A stretch of 64,000 bases of DNA from Nocardia sp. XZ_19_385 (GCF_015355755.1 NZ_JACVEE010000001.1:868001-932000); one strand, 5' to 3'. Numbered from the stretch's first letter, positions 20,163 to 30,826 are shown. A program made the numbers and translations. The notes: generated by a model from the letters alone, not told the origin.

Positions 20163-20722
20163 GCATCGCCCTCCGACGACGCACCACGTACCTCTTCGCC
20201 CGACCTCAACACCGCACTCCGTTCGTCCAACCATCCTTGCAGGATCGACACGGCCGCCGCCTGATCGATTACTTGGCGCTGGCCACGCGTGCGTACTCCA
20301 CTGTCCCGCAATGCACGTGCAGCTGACACCGTAGTCAAACGTTCGTCGGAAAGCCGGATCGGCACGGGAGCGATAGTGGCCTGCAAACGCCTGGCGAATG
20401 CAATGGCCAATCCCGCGGCAGTACCTTTCTCCCCGCGCAATGTTCGGGGCAGGCCGACAATAACCTCCACGGCCTCGTACTCGCGCACAATTTCGGCAAT
20501 CCTCGCGATGTCGGCCGCCGGACCTCCGCCGCGCGCACCGGATTTCGCGCGCGGCACGGTCTCGACGGGTGTCGCGAGAATGCCGTCAGGGTCACTTGAC
20601 GCCACGCCGATGCGGACGCTGCCGACGTCGATCGCGAGGCGCCGGCCCCGCCCGGGGTCGGTCGCCGGATCAGGCCGGTGACCGCCCGCGGGCAGTGCTG
20701 AATCTGAAGTTTCGGAGTCCAT
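20159..20722 (-). CDS. ruvX: YqgF/RuvX RNase H-like resolvase
   Basis: The 187-residue protein has the RNase H-fold motifs [28 protein letters not shown] and [19 protein letters not shown], then [17 protein letters not shown] and [18 protein letters not shown]. The first Asp, the Glu and the last Asp form the acidic triad. YqgF acts on pre-16S rRNA 5' ends in E. coli, and Holliday-junction resolution has been proposed. ATG 20722 overlaps the alaS stop, so alaS-ruvX-mltG-aroE is one coupled operon. Confidence 0.93.
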   Translation of the reverse strand: MDSETSDSALPAGGHRPDPATDPGRGRRLAIDVGSVRIGVASSDPDGILATPVETVPRAKSGARGGGPAADIARIAEIVREYEAVEVIVGLPRTLRGEKGTAAGLAIAFARRLQATIAPVPIRLSDERLTTVSAARALRDSGVRTRGQRQVIDQAAAVSILQGWLDERSAVLRSGEEVRGASSEGDA

Positions 20723-23388
20723 CAGGCGGCCAGTTCGGCCACCTTGGCCCGGACCGCCGTTAGCCCGGTGGCGATCCCCGAGGGATCCGAACCGGCGCCC
20801 TGCGCCATCTCCGGCTTGCCGCCACCGCGACCGGCGATGCTGGGACCGAAGGCGCCGACCAGATCACCGGCCTTGTAGCCGAGTTCCTGGGCGGGCTTGT
20901 TCACGGTCACCACGAACGGCACCTTGCCGTCGGCGTTGCCGAGCAGCACCACGATCGCGGGATCGGTGCCGAAGCGGCCGCGGATGTCGGTGGCCAGGGT
21001 GCGCAGGTCACCCGCGCCGACGCCCTCGGGTGCGGCCACCGCGACCAGCAGCACGCCGCCGATCCGCTCGGCCTGCTCGACGAAGGTCGACACCGAGGAC
21101 AGCACCGCTGCCATCTTGGAGCGTTCGAGTTCCTTCTCGGCCACCTTGAGCCGCTCCACCAGCTGCTCGACGCGGGCGGGCACCTCTTCGGAGGGCACCT
21201 TCAGCGAGGACGCGACACCGGCGAGCAGGGCGCGCTCCTTGGCCAGGTACTTGTAGGAGTCAAGGCCCACAAAGGCTTCCACGCGCCGCTTGCCGGAACC
21301 GATGGCCGATTCGCCGAGCAGTGTGATCGGGCCGATCTGCGAGGAATGCTGCACGTGCGTACCACCGCAGAGTTCCATCGAGAACGGGCCGCCGATCTCC
21401 ACGACGCGCACCTCATCGGCGTAGTTCTCGCCGAACAGCGCCATCGCGCCCATTTCCTTGGCCTTGGTCAGGTCGGTGACGAAGGTGTTCACCGGGAAGT
21501 CCGCGCCCACAGCGTCATTGGAGACCGCTTCGATGTCGGCCTTCTGGCTCTCCGAGAGCTGACCGGTCCAGTTGAAGTCGAAGCGCAGGTAGCCCGGCTT
21601 GTTCATCGAACCCGCCTGCACCGCGTTCGGGCCCAGGATCTGCCGCAGCGCCGCGTGCACCATGTGGGTACCGGAGTGGCCCTGGGTGGCGCCCCGGCGC
21701 CAGGCCGGATCCGCTTGCGCGAGAACGACATCGCCCTCGGTGATTTGACCCTGTTCGACCGTGGTCTTGTGCACCCACAGCTTCTTCGCGATCTTCTGTA
21801 CGTCGTTGACGGCCAGCTTCACCCCGGTCGCGGTGATCGCACCGCGGTCAGCGATCTGACCACCGGACTCGGCGTACATCGGGCTGCGATCCAGGATCAC
21901 CTCGACAGCCTGACCCGCGGTGGCGACCGGCACTCGCACACCGTCGGCGATGAGCGCGAGCACCTTTGCCTCAGAGGTCAACTCGTCGAAACCGGTGAAC
22001 TCGGTGGCCCCGCGGTCGACGAGCTCCTTGTAGATCGAGAGGTCGGCGTGCCCGTGCTTGCGGGCCTGCGCGTCGGCCTTGGCCATCGCGACCTGCTCGG
22101 ACATGAGCGAGCGGAAGCCGTCCTCGTCCACCGAAAGCCCGGCCTCGGAAGCCATTTCGAGGGTCAGCTCGATCGGGAAGCCGTAGGTGTCGTGCAGCTT
22201 GAACGCCGCCGAACCCGGGATCGTCTTGCTGCCCTTGGCTGCCACCTCGTCGACGGCGTCGGAGAACAGCTTCGAGCCGGTGTTGAGGGTCTTGAGGAAC
22301 GCGGCTTCCTCGGCGACGGCGACATTCTTGATGCGCTCGAAGTCGGTGCCGAGTTCCGGGTAGGACGGAGCCATGAGATCGCTGACGACCTTCATGAACT
22401 CGCCGATCACCGGCTTGTCCGCACCCAGCAGCCGGGCCGAGCGCACGATGCGGCGCAGCAGGCGGCGCAGCACGTAACCACGGCCGTCGTTGCCCGGGTT
22501 GATGCCGTCGGCGATCAGCATGGCGCCGCTGCGGGCGTGGTCGGCGATGACGCGGAAGCGGCGATCACCCTCGGCGTCGACGCCGTAGGAGCTGCCGGTG
22601 AGTTCCTCGGCCTTGGAAATGATCGGGCGCAGCAGGTCGGTCTCGTAGACGTTCTCCACGCCCTGCAGCAGCATCGCGACACGCTCGACGCCCATGCCGG
22701 TGTCGATGTTCTTCTTCGGCAGCGAACCGATCGGCGGGTGCCCGTACTTGGGGCTCTGCTCGCCGCGAATGTCCTGCATGAAGACCAGGTTCCAGATCTC
22801 CAGGTACCGGTCTTCGTCGGCGACCGGGCCGCCTTCCTTGCCGTGGGCGGGGCCCCGGTCGAAGTAGATCTCCGAGCACGGGCCACCCGGGCCGGGCACG
22901 CCCATGTCCCAGTAATTGTCGCGGCCGTCGCGGAACTGGATCCGCTCCGCCGGGATGCCGATCTTCTTGCTCCACAGTTCGGCGGCCTCGGGGTCGGACT
23001 CGTAGGCCGTGACCCACAGCCGCTCCGGGTCGAAGCCGTAGCCGCCCTCTTCCTGCGACTTGGTCAGCAACTCCCACGCGAGCGTGATAGCGCCTTCCTT
23101 GAAGTAGTCGCCGAAGGAGAAGTTGCCGGCCATCTGGAAGAAGGTGTTGTGCCGGGTGGTGACGCCGACCTCTTCGATGTCACCGGTGCGCACGCACTTC
23201 TGCACGCTGGTAGCTCGCGGGTACGGCGCTGCCTCTTGACCCAGGAAATACGGCTTGAACTGAACCATGCCCGCGTTCACGAAGAGCAGGGTCGGGTCGT
23301 CCAGGCTCAGCGGGGCACTGGGCACCTCGGTGTGGCCGGCACGGACGAAATGTTCCAGGAATCGCCGTCGGATCTCGTGGGTCTGCAC
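20722..23388 (-). CDS. alaS: Alanyl-tRNA synthetase
   Basis: The 888-residue protein is full length. The class II catalytic core is at the N-terminus ([72 protein letters not shown]). The editing domain contains [17 protein letters not shown] and [18 protein letters not shown], which are zinc/editing motifs. The C-terminal oligomerisation domain ends in the [12 protein letters not shown] motif. It charges tRNA-Ala and clears Ser/Gly mischarging. GTG 23388 is the start. Confidence 0.98.
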   Translation of the reverse strand: MQTHEIRRRFLEHFVRAGHTEVPSAPLSLDDPTLLFVNAGMVQFKPYFLGQEAAPYPRATSVQKCVRTGDIEEVGVTTRHNTFFQMAGNFSFGDYFKEGAITLAWELLTKSQEEGGYGFDPERLWVTAYESDPEAAELWSKKIGIPAERIQFRDGRDNYWDMGVPGPGGPCSEIYFDRGPAHGKEGGPVADEDRYLEIWNLVFMQDIRGEQSPKYGHPPIGSLPKKNIDTGMGVERVAMLLQGVENVYETDLLRPIISKAEELTGSSYGVDAEGDRRFRVIADHARSGAMLIADGINPGNDGRGYVLRRLLRRIVRSARLLGADKPVIGEFMKVVSDLMAPSYPELGTDFERIKNVAVAEEAAFLKTLNTGSKLFSDAVDEVAAKGSKTIPGSAAFKLHDTYGFPIELTLEMASEAGLSVDEDGFRSLMSEQVAMAKADAQARKHGHADLSIYKELVDRGATEFTGFDELTSEAKVLALIADGVRVPVATAGQAVEVILDRSPMYAESGGQIADRGAITATGVKLAVNDVQKIAKKLWVHKTTVEQGQITEGDVVLAQADPAWRRGATQGHSGTHMVHAALRQILGPNAVQAGSMNKPGYLRFDFNWTGQLSESQKADIEAVSNDAVGADFPVNTFVTDLTKAKEMGAMALFGENYADEVRVVEIGGPFSMELCGGTHVQHSSQIGPITLLGESAIGSGKRRVEAFVGLDSYKYLAKERALLAGVASSLKVPSEEVPARVEQLVERLKVAEKELERSKMAAVLSSVSTFVEQAERIGGVLLVAVAAPEGVGAGDLRTLATDIRGRFGTDPAIVVLLGNADGKVPFVVTVNKPAQELGYKAGDLVGAFGPSIAGRGGGKPEMAQGAGSDPSGIATGLTAVRAKVAELAA

Positions 23389-23424
23389 AGGTATCCAGCC
23401 TACCGGGACGGCGCATCCGGTTTT

Positions 23425-24120
23425 TCACGGGCCGGAGGCGGCGGCCGGTACGCCGAACGGTTCGGTTTCCAGCACCACACCGACCGGGTCCGGCAGCTCC
23501 ATGGTGTGACCGAACTCGGTGCGGGAGGTCTGGGCGTACCAGCCTTTGAGCGGGTGGCTGAAGACGAAGACACCGCGGACCGCGCGGTCGACCAGGAGAT
23601 AGAGCGGGATCTCGGCTTCGGCGTAGGCCTGGGTCTTGCGGGTCCGGGCGCGCTGGTCGGTCGCGGATTCGTGGGCGGTGATCTCGAGGACCATCAGCAC
23701 CTCGTCCGGTTCCGCCCAGCCGCCGCGCCGCCGGAACGATCCGTCGAGCGCCAAGGCCCCGTCCGCGCGCACCCGGCCTTCCCGATCGGCCTGCACTTTC
23801 AGATCGAGTGCGGGATAAAGCCGAAGCTCCTCGCGCTGCCGCAGAATCTGCTGAGTGATCGAGCGCCTGATCTCCACGCAGCTCCGGTCCGGCGCGACCT
23901 TCGCCCCCAGCACCCCGTCCAGGAATTCCAGCGCAACCGCCCCGGGCGCATGACGCGCGAGCTCTTCGAACTCCTCGATCAGCAACTGCGGGCCGCCCCC
24001 GGCGGTCTGCACGCCCAGCTTTCCGGACTCGAATTCGAGCCGGACGGCGGCGGGTGCGTGCTCGGCGAGCGCTTCGAAATCCGTCTCCGACATCTGCGGG
24101 CGGTCCGGCCGAATCGTCAC
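23425..24120 (-). CDS. Uma2-family protein with duplicated N-terminal segment, copy 2
   Basis: This 231-residue protein is a Uma2/DUF820 member: SCVEIRRSITQQILRQ, VRADGALALDG (Asp), VLMVLEITAHESATDQRARTRKTQAYAEAEIPLYLLVDRA (Glu and Lys). Its N-terminus is repeated with a 36-residue period: FEALAEHAPAAVRLEF at about 15-30 and FEELARHAPGAVALEF at about 51-66, each followed by xxGxLG. The single-copy form of this segment opens the neighbouring gene at 24299. GTG 24120 is chosen because GGAGGAGG lies seven bases upstream. No function is established. Confidence 0.82.
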   Translation of the reverse strand: MTIRPDRPQMSETDFEALAEHAPAAVRLEFESGKLGVQTAGGGPQLLIEEFEELARHAPGAVALEFLDGVLGAKVAPDRSCVEIRRSITQQILRQREELRLYPALDLKVQADREGRVRADGALALDGSFRRRGGWAEPDEVLMVLEITAHESATDQRARTRKTQAYAEAEIPLYLLVDRAVRGVFVFSHPLKGWYAQTSRTEFGHTMELPDPVGVVLETEPFGVPAAASGP

Positions 24121-24298
24121 CGAGCACCTCCTCCGGGGTGAGCGTTGGATACCACGCTGAGACGACCCTACGCCCGGCAACCATCCCGCACCCACGATTT
24201 CGCCGCTGCAGGATGAGCGCCAATGTGACGCGTGGATACCGTTGGCCCAGAACGTTATCCACGCGTGATGCGGTAAACGATCGGACCGGTTTTACAGC

Positions 24299-24865
24299 TC
24301 AGCGGACCCAGTCTTTGAACCGCTCGGTCTCGAGCGTCACTCCAACCGGATCGGGCAAGTCGATCGCTTTGCCGAATTTGTGGCGACGGACGCTCGAGTA
24401 GACGCCATCCTCTGGCTGGCTGTAAACAATCGACTCGCAACTCTCACGATCAACCAGGAGGTAGACGGGAATTCCAGCCTCGGCGTATGCGGCCGGCTTC
24501 TCGATGCGATCGCGGCGATCGGTATCCGAGTCGTAGGACGTTACTTCGAGGACCATCAGCGCAGGCGCCGGGTCCACCCACTCCTGCTGCCCTGCGAAAG
24601 ACTCATCCGGTGCGAGGACACCGTCGGCCTTGGCGCGGCCATTGCGATATGCCTGGACCTTCAATTCGAGTTCGGCATACAGCCAGAGCTCACCCCGGAT
24701 CGGAAGGATCTGGCGCGCGATCCATCGGATGATCTCTCGATGATCCCCATCCGGCACAGCCTTCACCCCCAGCTTCCCATACAGAAACTCCAGTGAAACC
24801 CTCTCGCCCGAATGCTTGGCGAGCTCCTCGAACTCCTCGACAGTCATTTGCGGTCGATCCGCCAT
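24299..24865 (-). CDS. Uma2-family PD-(D/E)XK nuclease-like protein, copy 3
   Basis: This 188-residue protein is the closest relative of copy 2 in the window. It has MTVEEFEELAKHSGERVSLEFLYGKLG once, then DHREIIRWIARQILP, AKADGVLAPDESF, LMVLEVTSYDSDTDRRDRIEKPAAYAEAGIPVYLLVD and a C-terminal DLPDPVGVTLETERF. The last block also ends copy 2 (ELPDPVGVVLETEPF). Acidic and Lys residues of the nuclease-like core are present. ATG 24865 aligns with copy 2; GTG 24874 is an alternative start. It is separated from copy 2 by 178 bases. Confidence 0.82.
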   Translation of the reverse strand: MADRPQMTVEEFEELAKHSGERVSLEFLYGKLGVKAVPDGDHREIIRWIARQILPIRGELWLYAELELKVQAYRNGRAKADGVLAPDESFAGQQEWVDPAPALMVLEVTSYDSDTDRRDRIEKPAAYAEAGIPVYLLVDRESCESIVYSQPEDGVYSSVRRHKFGKAIDLPDPVGVTLETERFKDWVR

Positions 24866-24979
24866 CGCCGACACCCAGGTCCTCCCGTTCTACTCGGCCG
24901 GACGGTAGAGCAACGATGGGGCCACCATACGCCGAGGGTCCGACATCCTTTCCTCGATTATCGGCCTTCCGAGCTGTTT

Positions 24980-26332
24980 TCACTTCCCCCGGACAATGCG
25001 GCGGAGTTTCTGGACTCGCGGGCCGATCTCACGTTCGTTGCCGTGGTCGGTGGGGGTGTAGTAGTCGCGGCCGACGAGGTCGTCCGGCGGGTATTGCTGG
25101 GCGAGGACTCCGTCCGGGTCGTCGTGGGGGTATCTGTAGCCCTGGGCGTTGCCGAGTTTGGCGGCGCCCGCGTAGTGGCCGTCGCGCAGATGCGGGGGGA
25201 CCAGACCGGCTTTGCCCGCGGAGATGTCGGACATGGCGGCGCCGAGGGCGGCCGGGACCGCGCCGGACTTCGGGGAGGTGGCCAGGTGGATGGTGGCGTG
25301 GGTCAGGGTGAGCTGGGCTTCGGGCATGCCGATCAGCTGGACCACCTGGGCGGCCGCGACGGCGCTCTGCAGGGCCGTCGGGTCGGCCATGCCGATGTCC
25401 TCGCTGGCGGAGATGACCAGGCGGCGGGCGATGAAGCGGGGGTCTTCACCGGCGCTCATCATGCGGGCCAGATAGTGCAGGGCCGCATCGACATCGGAGC
25501 CGCGGATGGACTTGATGAACGCGCTGACGACGTCGTAGTGCTGGTCGCCCGCGCGGTCGTAGCGGACGGCCGCCTTGTCGACGCTGGCTTCGACCAGGTC
25601 GACGTCGACATTGCCGTCGAGCGAGGATTCGGCCGAGGCTTCGAGCGCGGTGAGGGCGCGGCGGGCGTCACCACCCGCGATGCGGACGATGTGGTCGAGC
25701 GCCGCCTCGGTCACCGTGTACTCGCCGCCGAAGCCCCGCGGGTCGTCGATGGCGCGTTGCAACACCTGGCGGATGTCGGCGTCGGTGAGCGATTGCAGTT
25801 GCAGGACCAGCGAGCGGGACAGCAGCGGCGAGACGACCGAGAAGGACGGGTTCTCCGTGGTCGCGCCGACGAGCAGCACGATGCGGTTCTCCACCGCCGC
25901 CAGCAGTGCGTCCTGCTGGGTTTTGGAGAAGCGGTGTACCTCGTCGATGAACAGGACGGTTTGCTCGCCGACGGTCAACCGGCGGCGCGCCAGATCGATG
26001 ACGGCACGGACCTCCTTCACACCCGCCGACAGCGCCGAGAGCGCCTCGAAACGGCGGCCCGTGGCCTGCGAGATGAGCGATGCGAGGGTGGTTTTCCCGG
26101 TGCCGGGCGGTCCGTACAGCAGCACCGAGGCCGCACCCGAACCCTCCACCAGCCGGCGCAGCGGCGAACCCGGCCCTAGCAGATGCTGCTGCCCGACAAC
26201 CTCTTCCAGCGATGCCGGGCGCATGCGCACCGCGAGCGGCACCGAATCGCCCGCGCCCCGGAACTCGACGCGGCCCCGCCCGTCCGACTCCCCGGCGGCC
26301 TGCCCGGGTACGTCGAACAGTCCATCGGTCAT
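24980..26332 (-). CDS. rarA: Replication-associated recombination protein A (MgsA/RarA AAA+ ATPase)
   Basis: The 450-residue protein has [30 protein letters not shown] at its start, Walker [14 protein letters not shown], Walker [20 protein letters not shown], sensor 1 [12 protein letters not shown] and the RarA C-terminal oligomerisation region ([40 protein letters not shown]). It acts at stalled replication forks. ATG 26332 follows GAGG by seven bases. Confidence 0.95.
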   Translation of the reverse strand: MTDGLFDVPGQAAGESDGRGRVEFRGAGDSVPLAVRMRPASLEEVVGQQHLLGPGSPLRRLVEGSGAASVLLYGPPGTGKTTLASLISQATGRRFEALSALSAGVKEVRAVIDLARRRLTVGEQTVLFIDEVHRFSKTQQDALLAAVENRIVLLVGATTENPSFSVVSPLLSRSLVLQLQSLTDADIRQVLQRAIDDPRGFGGEYTVTEAALDHIVRIAGGDARRALTALEASAESSLDGNVDVDLVEASVDKAAVRYDRAGDQHYDVVSAFIKSIRGSDVDAALHYLARMMSAGEDPRFIARRLVISASEDIGMADPTALQSAVAAAQVVQLIGMPEAQLTLTHATIHLATSPKSGAVPAALGAAMSDISAGKAGLVPPHLRDGHYAGAAKLGNAQGYRYPHDDPDGVLAQQYPPDDLVGRDYYTPTDHGNEREIGPRVQKLRRIVRGK

Positions 26333-26545
26333 GCCCACACCTCGTTAGGAGCATGCAGGTAGAAGATGTGTTCGGTCATGATGGCGACGGTACCGCGCAC
26401 CTCCGACAACTCCGCACGGGTCACGCATCGAGGCGCCAACCACGGGTGAACTCGGGAAGAACCCTTCGGCAAAACTGGACGGTCGCCCAAAAAGCGCGCT
26501 GTTTCGACTTGCTTAGTGCCCGGTAATCGACTGAGATCAATAGTC

Positions 26546-28213
26546 GTGGCTGAAAACACGGTTGTTTCAGATTCCGCGGCACCGGGATCGCTGGGTCGAC
26601 GGACGCTCCTCAAGGGCAGCGCCGCCGCTGCCGCCGCGACCACACTGCTAGCGGCCGCCCCGGCACGCGCCCAGGGCGCGGTATTCCGGCACGGCGTCGC
26701 CTCGGGCGATCCGCTACCGACCGGTGTCATCATCTGGACCCGCGTCACCGTCGCCGAGGACGCCACCCCCGGATCGGGCGTCGGCGCCGCCACTCCCGTG
26801 CGCTGGGAAGTCGCGGCCGACGAGGCGTTCTCCTCGCCTACCGCGTCCGGAACCGTAACGGCCACAACCGATTCCGACCACACCGTGAAGGTCGACGTAT
26901 CCGGCCTGGCCCCGGGCCAGGTCTACTACTACCGCTTCTCCGCACTCGGCGAGACCTCCCCCATCGGCCGCACCCGCACCGCCCCGGCCGACTCCGACAC
27001 TCCCGACCGCCTGCGCTTCGGCGTGGTGTCGTGCTCCAACTGGGAAGCCGGATTCTTCAGTGCCTACCGCCACCTCGCCACCCGCGGCGACCTGGACGCG
27101 GTCATCCACCTCGGCGACTACATCTACGAATACGGCCGCGGCAAGTACGGCGGCCGCAGCGGCGCGGTCCGCGGGCACGATCCGGTCAACGAGATCGTCA
27201 CCCTCGCCGACTACCGAATCCGGCACGCGCAGTACAAAACCGACCCCGACCTGACCACCCTGCACGCCCTGGTCCCCTTCATCTGCACCTGGGACGACCA
27301 CGAGTCGGCCGACAACTCCTGGTCCGGCGGCGCCAACCACCACGACCCCGCCGTCAACGGCCCCTGGCCGGCCCGCCGCGCCGCCTCCGCCCAGGCCTAC
27401 CTGGAGTGGATGCCGGTCCGCGCCAAAGGCTCCGGCGACGAAGTCCAGATCTACCGCCGCCTGCGCTTCGGCACGCTCGCCGAACTGTCCATGCTGGACC
27501 TGCGCAGCTACCGCGACGAAGAGGTCACCCCCGGCGCAGGCTGGCGCAATGTCGACAACCCCGCCCGGACCCTCACCGGAAAAGCCCAAATGGATTGGCT
27601 GACAGCCGGTTTGGCATCAGCCCCAGTGCGCTGGAAACTGATCGGCAATTCCGTAATGGTCGCCCCACTGGTTTTCCCACCCCTCGACCCGGCACAGAGC
27701 AAGGCCATCACCGACGCCCTGGGCCTCCCGCAATCGGGCGTCCCGGCGAACGCCGATCAGTGGGACGGCTACACCGCCGACCGCCGCAAACTCTTCGCCA
27801 CCCTCACCGACAACCAGGTCTCCGACGTGGTGTTCCTGACCGGCGACATCCACTCCTCATGGGCCTCGGACCTCCCGGTCGAAGCCGCCACCTACCCGGC
27901 GGGCCCAACCGTCGGCGCGGAATTCGTCGTCCCATCAGTCACTTCCTCCAGCATCGGCGAGATGCTGCGGGCCGCCCCCCGCACGGCAGCGGTCCCCCTC
28001 GAAGAGTCCATCAAGGGCGTCAACCACCACATGCGCTACGTAGAGCTGGAGTCCCACGGCTACGGCGTACTCGACGTAACCGCCGAACAGACCCAAATGG
28101 ACTGGTTCTACGTCCTGAACGTAGAGGACCCGAACACCGGTATCCGCCACGGCGCTTCATTCGCAGTCCGCTCAGGCGGCCGCCTCGAACCCCGCCCCAC
28201 CCCCGTGCTCTAA
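26546..28213 (+). CDS. phoD: Secreted alkaline phosphatase D, Tat substrate
   Basis: The protein (555 residues from GTG 26546) opens with a twin-arginine signal, GSLGRRTLLKGSAAAAAATTLL, ending near ARAQG. A fibronectin-like N-terminal domain (about 40-130) precedes the PhoD metallophosphatase domain: FGVVSCSNWEAGFFSAYRHLA, VIHLGDYIYEYGRG, FICTWDDHESADN, VVFLTGDIHSSWASDLP. These hold Fe/Ca ligands. It should release phosphate from diesters and monoesters outside the cytoplasmic membrane, probably under phosphate starvation. GTG 26516 is an alternative start. The start region has no strong ribosome site. Confidence 0.92.
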   Translation: MAENTVVSDSAAPGSLGRRTLLKGSAAAAAATTLLAAAPARAQGAVFRHGVASGDPLPTGVIIWTRVTVAEDATPGSGVGAATPVRWEVAADEAFSSPTASGTVTATTDSDHTVKVDVSGLAPGQVYYYRFSALGETSPIGRTRTAPADSDTPDRLRFGVVSCSNWEAGFFSAYRHLATRGDLDAVIHLGDYIYEYGRGKYGGRSGAVRGHDPVNEIVTLADYRIRHAQYKTDPDLTTLHALVPFICTWDDHESADNSWSGGANHHDPAVNGPWPARRAASAQAYLEWMPVRAKGSGDEVQIYRRLRFGTLAELSMLDLRSYRDEEVTPGAGWRNVDNPARTLTGKAQMDWLTAGLASAPVRWKLIGNSVMVAPLVFPPLDPAQSKAITDALGLPQSGVPANADQWDGYTADRRKLFATLTDNQVSDVVFLTGDIHSSWASDLPVEAATYPAGPTVGAEFVVPSVTSSSIGEMLRAAPRTAAVPLEESIKGVNHHMRYVELESHGYGVLDVTAEQTQMDWFYVLNVEDPNTGIRHGASFAVRSGGRLEPRPTPVL

Positions 28214-28285
28214 ACCACTTCGAGCCCATCGCCCCAGTACCTCAGGGTGAACGCCGAGCGCAGCGAGGCAAGCCCGAAGCAGTGC

Positions 28286-28316
28286 GGCACCGGGGAAGCG
28301 AAGCGCCCCCGGTGCC
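28286..28316. terminator. Hairpin between phoD and the APH-like gene
   Basis: A 10-base perfect stem, GGCACCGGGG and CCCCGGTGCC, has an 11-base loop. It lies between two converging genes and could serve both. A GAGCGCAGCGAGG stretch precedes it. Confidence 0.68.
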
Positions 28317-28324
28317 CATCCCGA

Positions 28325-29494
28325 CTATTCAGACCAACGCTCTTCGAGCATCGCCGACACCTCGTCGGCGAAGTCGCCGATGATGTCGTCCCCTGTGCAC
28401 CGCGCATCTTCTGCCAGCGCCGCCCAGCGATTGATCAACGCCTCCGACCGCGGCACCGACAACCCATGTTCCCGAGCCGCAGCAATCCGCGCATGATCAG
28501 CAGGCAGGAACCAATAGGTGCTCAGCCACACCCAAATCAACCGAGCTTCCAGAATCCGCTCGGCAAGCACGGTGTCGTCAGCAAGCGCCGGCCACACGCC
28601 GACAACCTCGGAGCGCCACGCCTCCACCATCTGCCGCCCACGATCCCGTGCGAGCTCGAAATCGCACAGGCAGCCCGGGAAGGACACCAGCGCGTACGCG
28701 ATGTCGAGGGTGGCGTCGCGGAAGCCGCCCCACTCGTAGTCGAGGAAGCGTGCGCCCTCCTCGTTGAGGATGACGTTGTCAGGGCACAGATCCGACGGGC
28801 TGAATGCCCGGAACCGTCCGGCGGAGAACAGCCGGTTGCCGCGCACGATGAGTTCGGCGATTTCGCCGGGCACCTCGATGCCGAGTTCGCGCCGCAGCAT
28901 GCCGGGCACCTCGGCGATCGCGGTTTCGGCCTGCTCGGCGATTCCGTCGACCCGGTGCATCACGTCGACGCGGCGCAGCAGCGCCACGAAGTCGGCTTCG
29001 CGTCCGACGGTGGCCGCGTGCATCCGGCCGAGCGCCTGCGCGAAGGCCATCATCGCGTTGCGGGTGGCCGGTTCGGCGCCGGATTGCAGCTGCTGGGTGA
29101 GCAGCGAGTTCTCGCCGAGGTCGCTGAGGATCAGCAGGCGTTCCGGGAGGCTGTGCGCGATGAGGTACGCGCCCGGGCGCTGGTCGCGGCTGAGGGCGGT
29201 GGTGAATTGGTAGGAGACGGCTTCGCGTAGGAATGCCGAATCGATGCTGGCGACGCCCGGTGCGAGGCCGCCGGTGCGGCGTTCGTCGGCGTTGCCGCGC
29301 ACCTGTTTGACGATCAAGGTGCGAGGCAGCGAGAAGGAGTTCTCTGAAACGCGCACACGTAGGACTGTCGTCCTACCACTACCGCTGAGTTCCATCGGAT
29401 CGCTCAGCTTTACCGGAGCACCCATTCGCTTTGTGAGCAATTGCTGTGCTGCGGACACGACTTCGGCGGCGCGTTCGGCCAATAGTGCGGTCAT
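28325..29494 (-). CDS. Aminoglycoside-phosphotransferase-like kinase
   Basis: The 389-residue protein has the protein-kinase-like APH fold: an N-lobe with LPRTLIVKQV (candidate ATP Lys63), LREAVSYQF (Glu91), and a C-lobe with RAFSPSDLCPDNVIL and ARFLDYEWGGFRDATLDIAYAL. The catalytic Asp235 and Asn240 are kept, and DYE matches the Mg-binding DxE. In the usual HGDLxxxN motif the His is replaced by Pro233. No resistance function should be inferred; many such proteins phosphorylate small metabolites. Start at 29494. Confidence 0.78.
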   Translation of the reverse strand: MTALLAERAAEVVSAAQQLLTKRMGAPVKLSDPMELSGSGRTTVLRVRVSENSFSLPRTLIVKQVRGNADERRTGGLAPGVASIDSAFLREAVSYQFTTALSRDQRPGAYLIAHSLPERLLILSDLGENSLLTQQLQSGAEPATRNAMMAFAQALGRMHAATVGREADFVALLRRVDVMHRVDGIAEQAETAIAEVPGMLRRELGIEVPGEIAELIVRGNRLFSAGRFRAFSPSDLCPDNVILNEEGARFLDYEWGGFRDATLDIAYALVSFPGCLCDFELARDRGRQMVEAWRSEVVGVWPALADDTVLAERILEARLIWVWLSTYWFLPADHARIAAAREHGLSVPRSEALINRWAALAEDARCTGDDIIGDFADEVSAMLEERWSE

Positions 29495-29688
29495 CGCCTC
29501 TCAAGCTACTCGCATGGGGTCACTTCTAGCGAGCGGTTACACAACCTTTCCGCGTCGCTCGGCGTGTCTGTGTCGTGGTTGCCGGAGCTGCGCTGTCTGC
29601 TTGACACGAGGTGCGTCCGTCCGGTTTTCTCATCCTGAACTGTTGTGCGCCACACCGCAAACCAGTTGCGCCGGAAAGGTCGACGACA

Positions 29689-30819
29689 ATGACCGACACA
29701 CCGCATTCCGCTCCCCGGGACCCCGCGAAGGAACCCACCGGCGACGCGCCCGAGTCAGGGGGTGGCGAGGCGCAACCGCAACCCGGGCAAAGCGGGCACG
29801 GTAGGCACGAGCTGCCAGGCGCTGCCGGCTACCCGCAATTCGGCGGGCCGGGCGCGGCGCAGTACGGCAACGAACCTGTGGAGCCGCCGCCCGATGTGGG
29901 CCGGCAACCAGAGCAGGGTTATCCGCCGCAGCAGCAAGGCTTTCCACCGCAGCAGGGTTATCAGCCCCAACCGGGTTATCCGCCGCAGCAGGGTTATCAG
30001 CCGCAGCACGGCTACCAGCCGCAACCGGGCTACGGTCCGCCGGGAGCTCCTCCGCCGCCCGGCTACGGCCCGCCTGGGGGCATGCAACCACCACCCGGCG
30101 CCATGCCGCCTCCGGGTCAGCAACCACCTCCCGGGCAGCAGCGGCCCGCCGGTCAACCGACCTACGGCTACCAGGCGCAAGCGCAGGAGCGGCCGACCGG
30201 CCTCGACGTCGGCGCCGCCCTGGGTTACGGCCTGGACCGGTTCCGCGCGAATATCGCGCCGTGGCTTGGCATTACGGCGGTCGGTTTCGCCATCTACCTG
30301 GTGTTCTGGCTGATCGTGGTGCTCTTCGAGCCGAATTCGGTGCTGGTCCTGACGGTCCTGTTCCTCGCGGTGATGGCGGGGCTGTGGCTGCTGCAGGCGG
30401 CGATGGTGCGCGGCGCGCTGTACGAAACCGACGGCACGCCACCGGCTTTCGGCTCGTTCTTCCAGTTCGGCAATGCGGGCAACGTCTTGCTGACCGCGCT
30501 GATCGCCTTCGCCGCCACCTTCATCGGCCTGGCGTTGCTGGTGCTTCCCGGCATCATCATCGGGTTCCTGTGCATGTTCGCGCTGCACTACGTCATCGAT
30601 CAGGATCAGGGTCCGATTCAGGCGATCAAGTCCAGCGCGCGCCTGGTCATGGCCAATGTCGGGCCGTGTCTGCTGCTCGCCCTGGCGGTCATCGTGATCA
30701 CCTTCCTGGGCGCGCTGCTGTGCGGTTTCGGCCTGCTCGCCGCGGCGCCGATCGCCGTCATCGCGATGACCTACGCCTTCCGCGTACTCACCGAAGGCAC
30801 CCTCGCACCCTCCCGATAA
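29689..30819 (+). CDS. Membrane protein with Pro/Gln/Tyr repeat N-terminus
   Basis: In this 376-residue protein, residues 1-160 are disordered and built of GYPPQQ, GYQPQP and GYGPPG repeats (about ten units, residues 75-145). Residues 175-376 form a polytopic domain with about five to six helices, including GVTAVGFAIYLVFW-like and LLVLPGIIIGFLCMFALHYVI segments and the DQDQGPIQAIKSSARLVMAN loop. This layout is common in actinobacterial membrane proteins of unknown role. ATG 29689 follows GGAAAGG. The repeats may bind cell-envelope partners, but nothing in the sequence proves it. Confidence 0.78.
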   Translation: MTDTPHSAPRDPAKEPTGDAPESGGGEAQPQPGQSGHGRHELPGAAGYPQFGGPGAAQYGNEPVEPPPDVGRQPEQGYPPQQQGFPPQQGYQPQPGYPPQQGYQPQHGYQPQPGYGPPGAPPPPGYGPPGGMQPPPGAMPPPGQQPPPGQQRPAGQPTYGYQAQAQERPTGLDVGAALGYGLDRFRANIAPWLGITAVGFAIYLVFWLIVVLFEPNSVLVLTVLFLAVMAGLWLLQAAMVRGALYETDGTPPAFGSFFQFGNAGNVLLTALIAFAATFIGLALLVLPGIIIGFLCMFALHYVIDQDQGPIQAIKSSARLVMANVGPCLLLALAVIVITFLGALLCGFGLLAAAPIAVIAMTYAFRVLTEGTLAPSR

Positions 30820-30826
30820 GCAAAAA

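Noticed and set aside
21346..24141. A 931-codon plus-strand frame opposite alaS
   Set aside because: It is the antisense shadow of alaS and the Uma2 gene; long antisense frames are expected in high-GC genes.
28325..29494. Antibiotic-resistance gene call for the APH-like protein
   Set aside because: The APH fold is shared by many metabolic kinases, the catalytic loop is altered and no mobile or resistance context is present.
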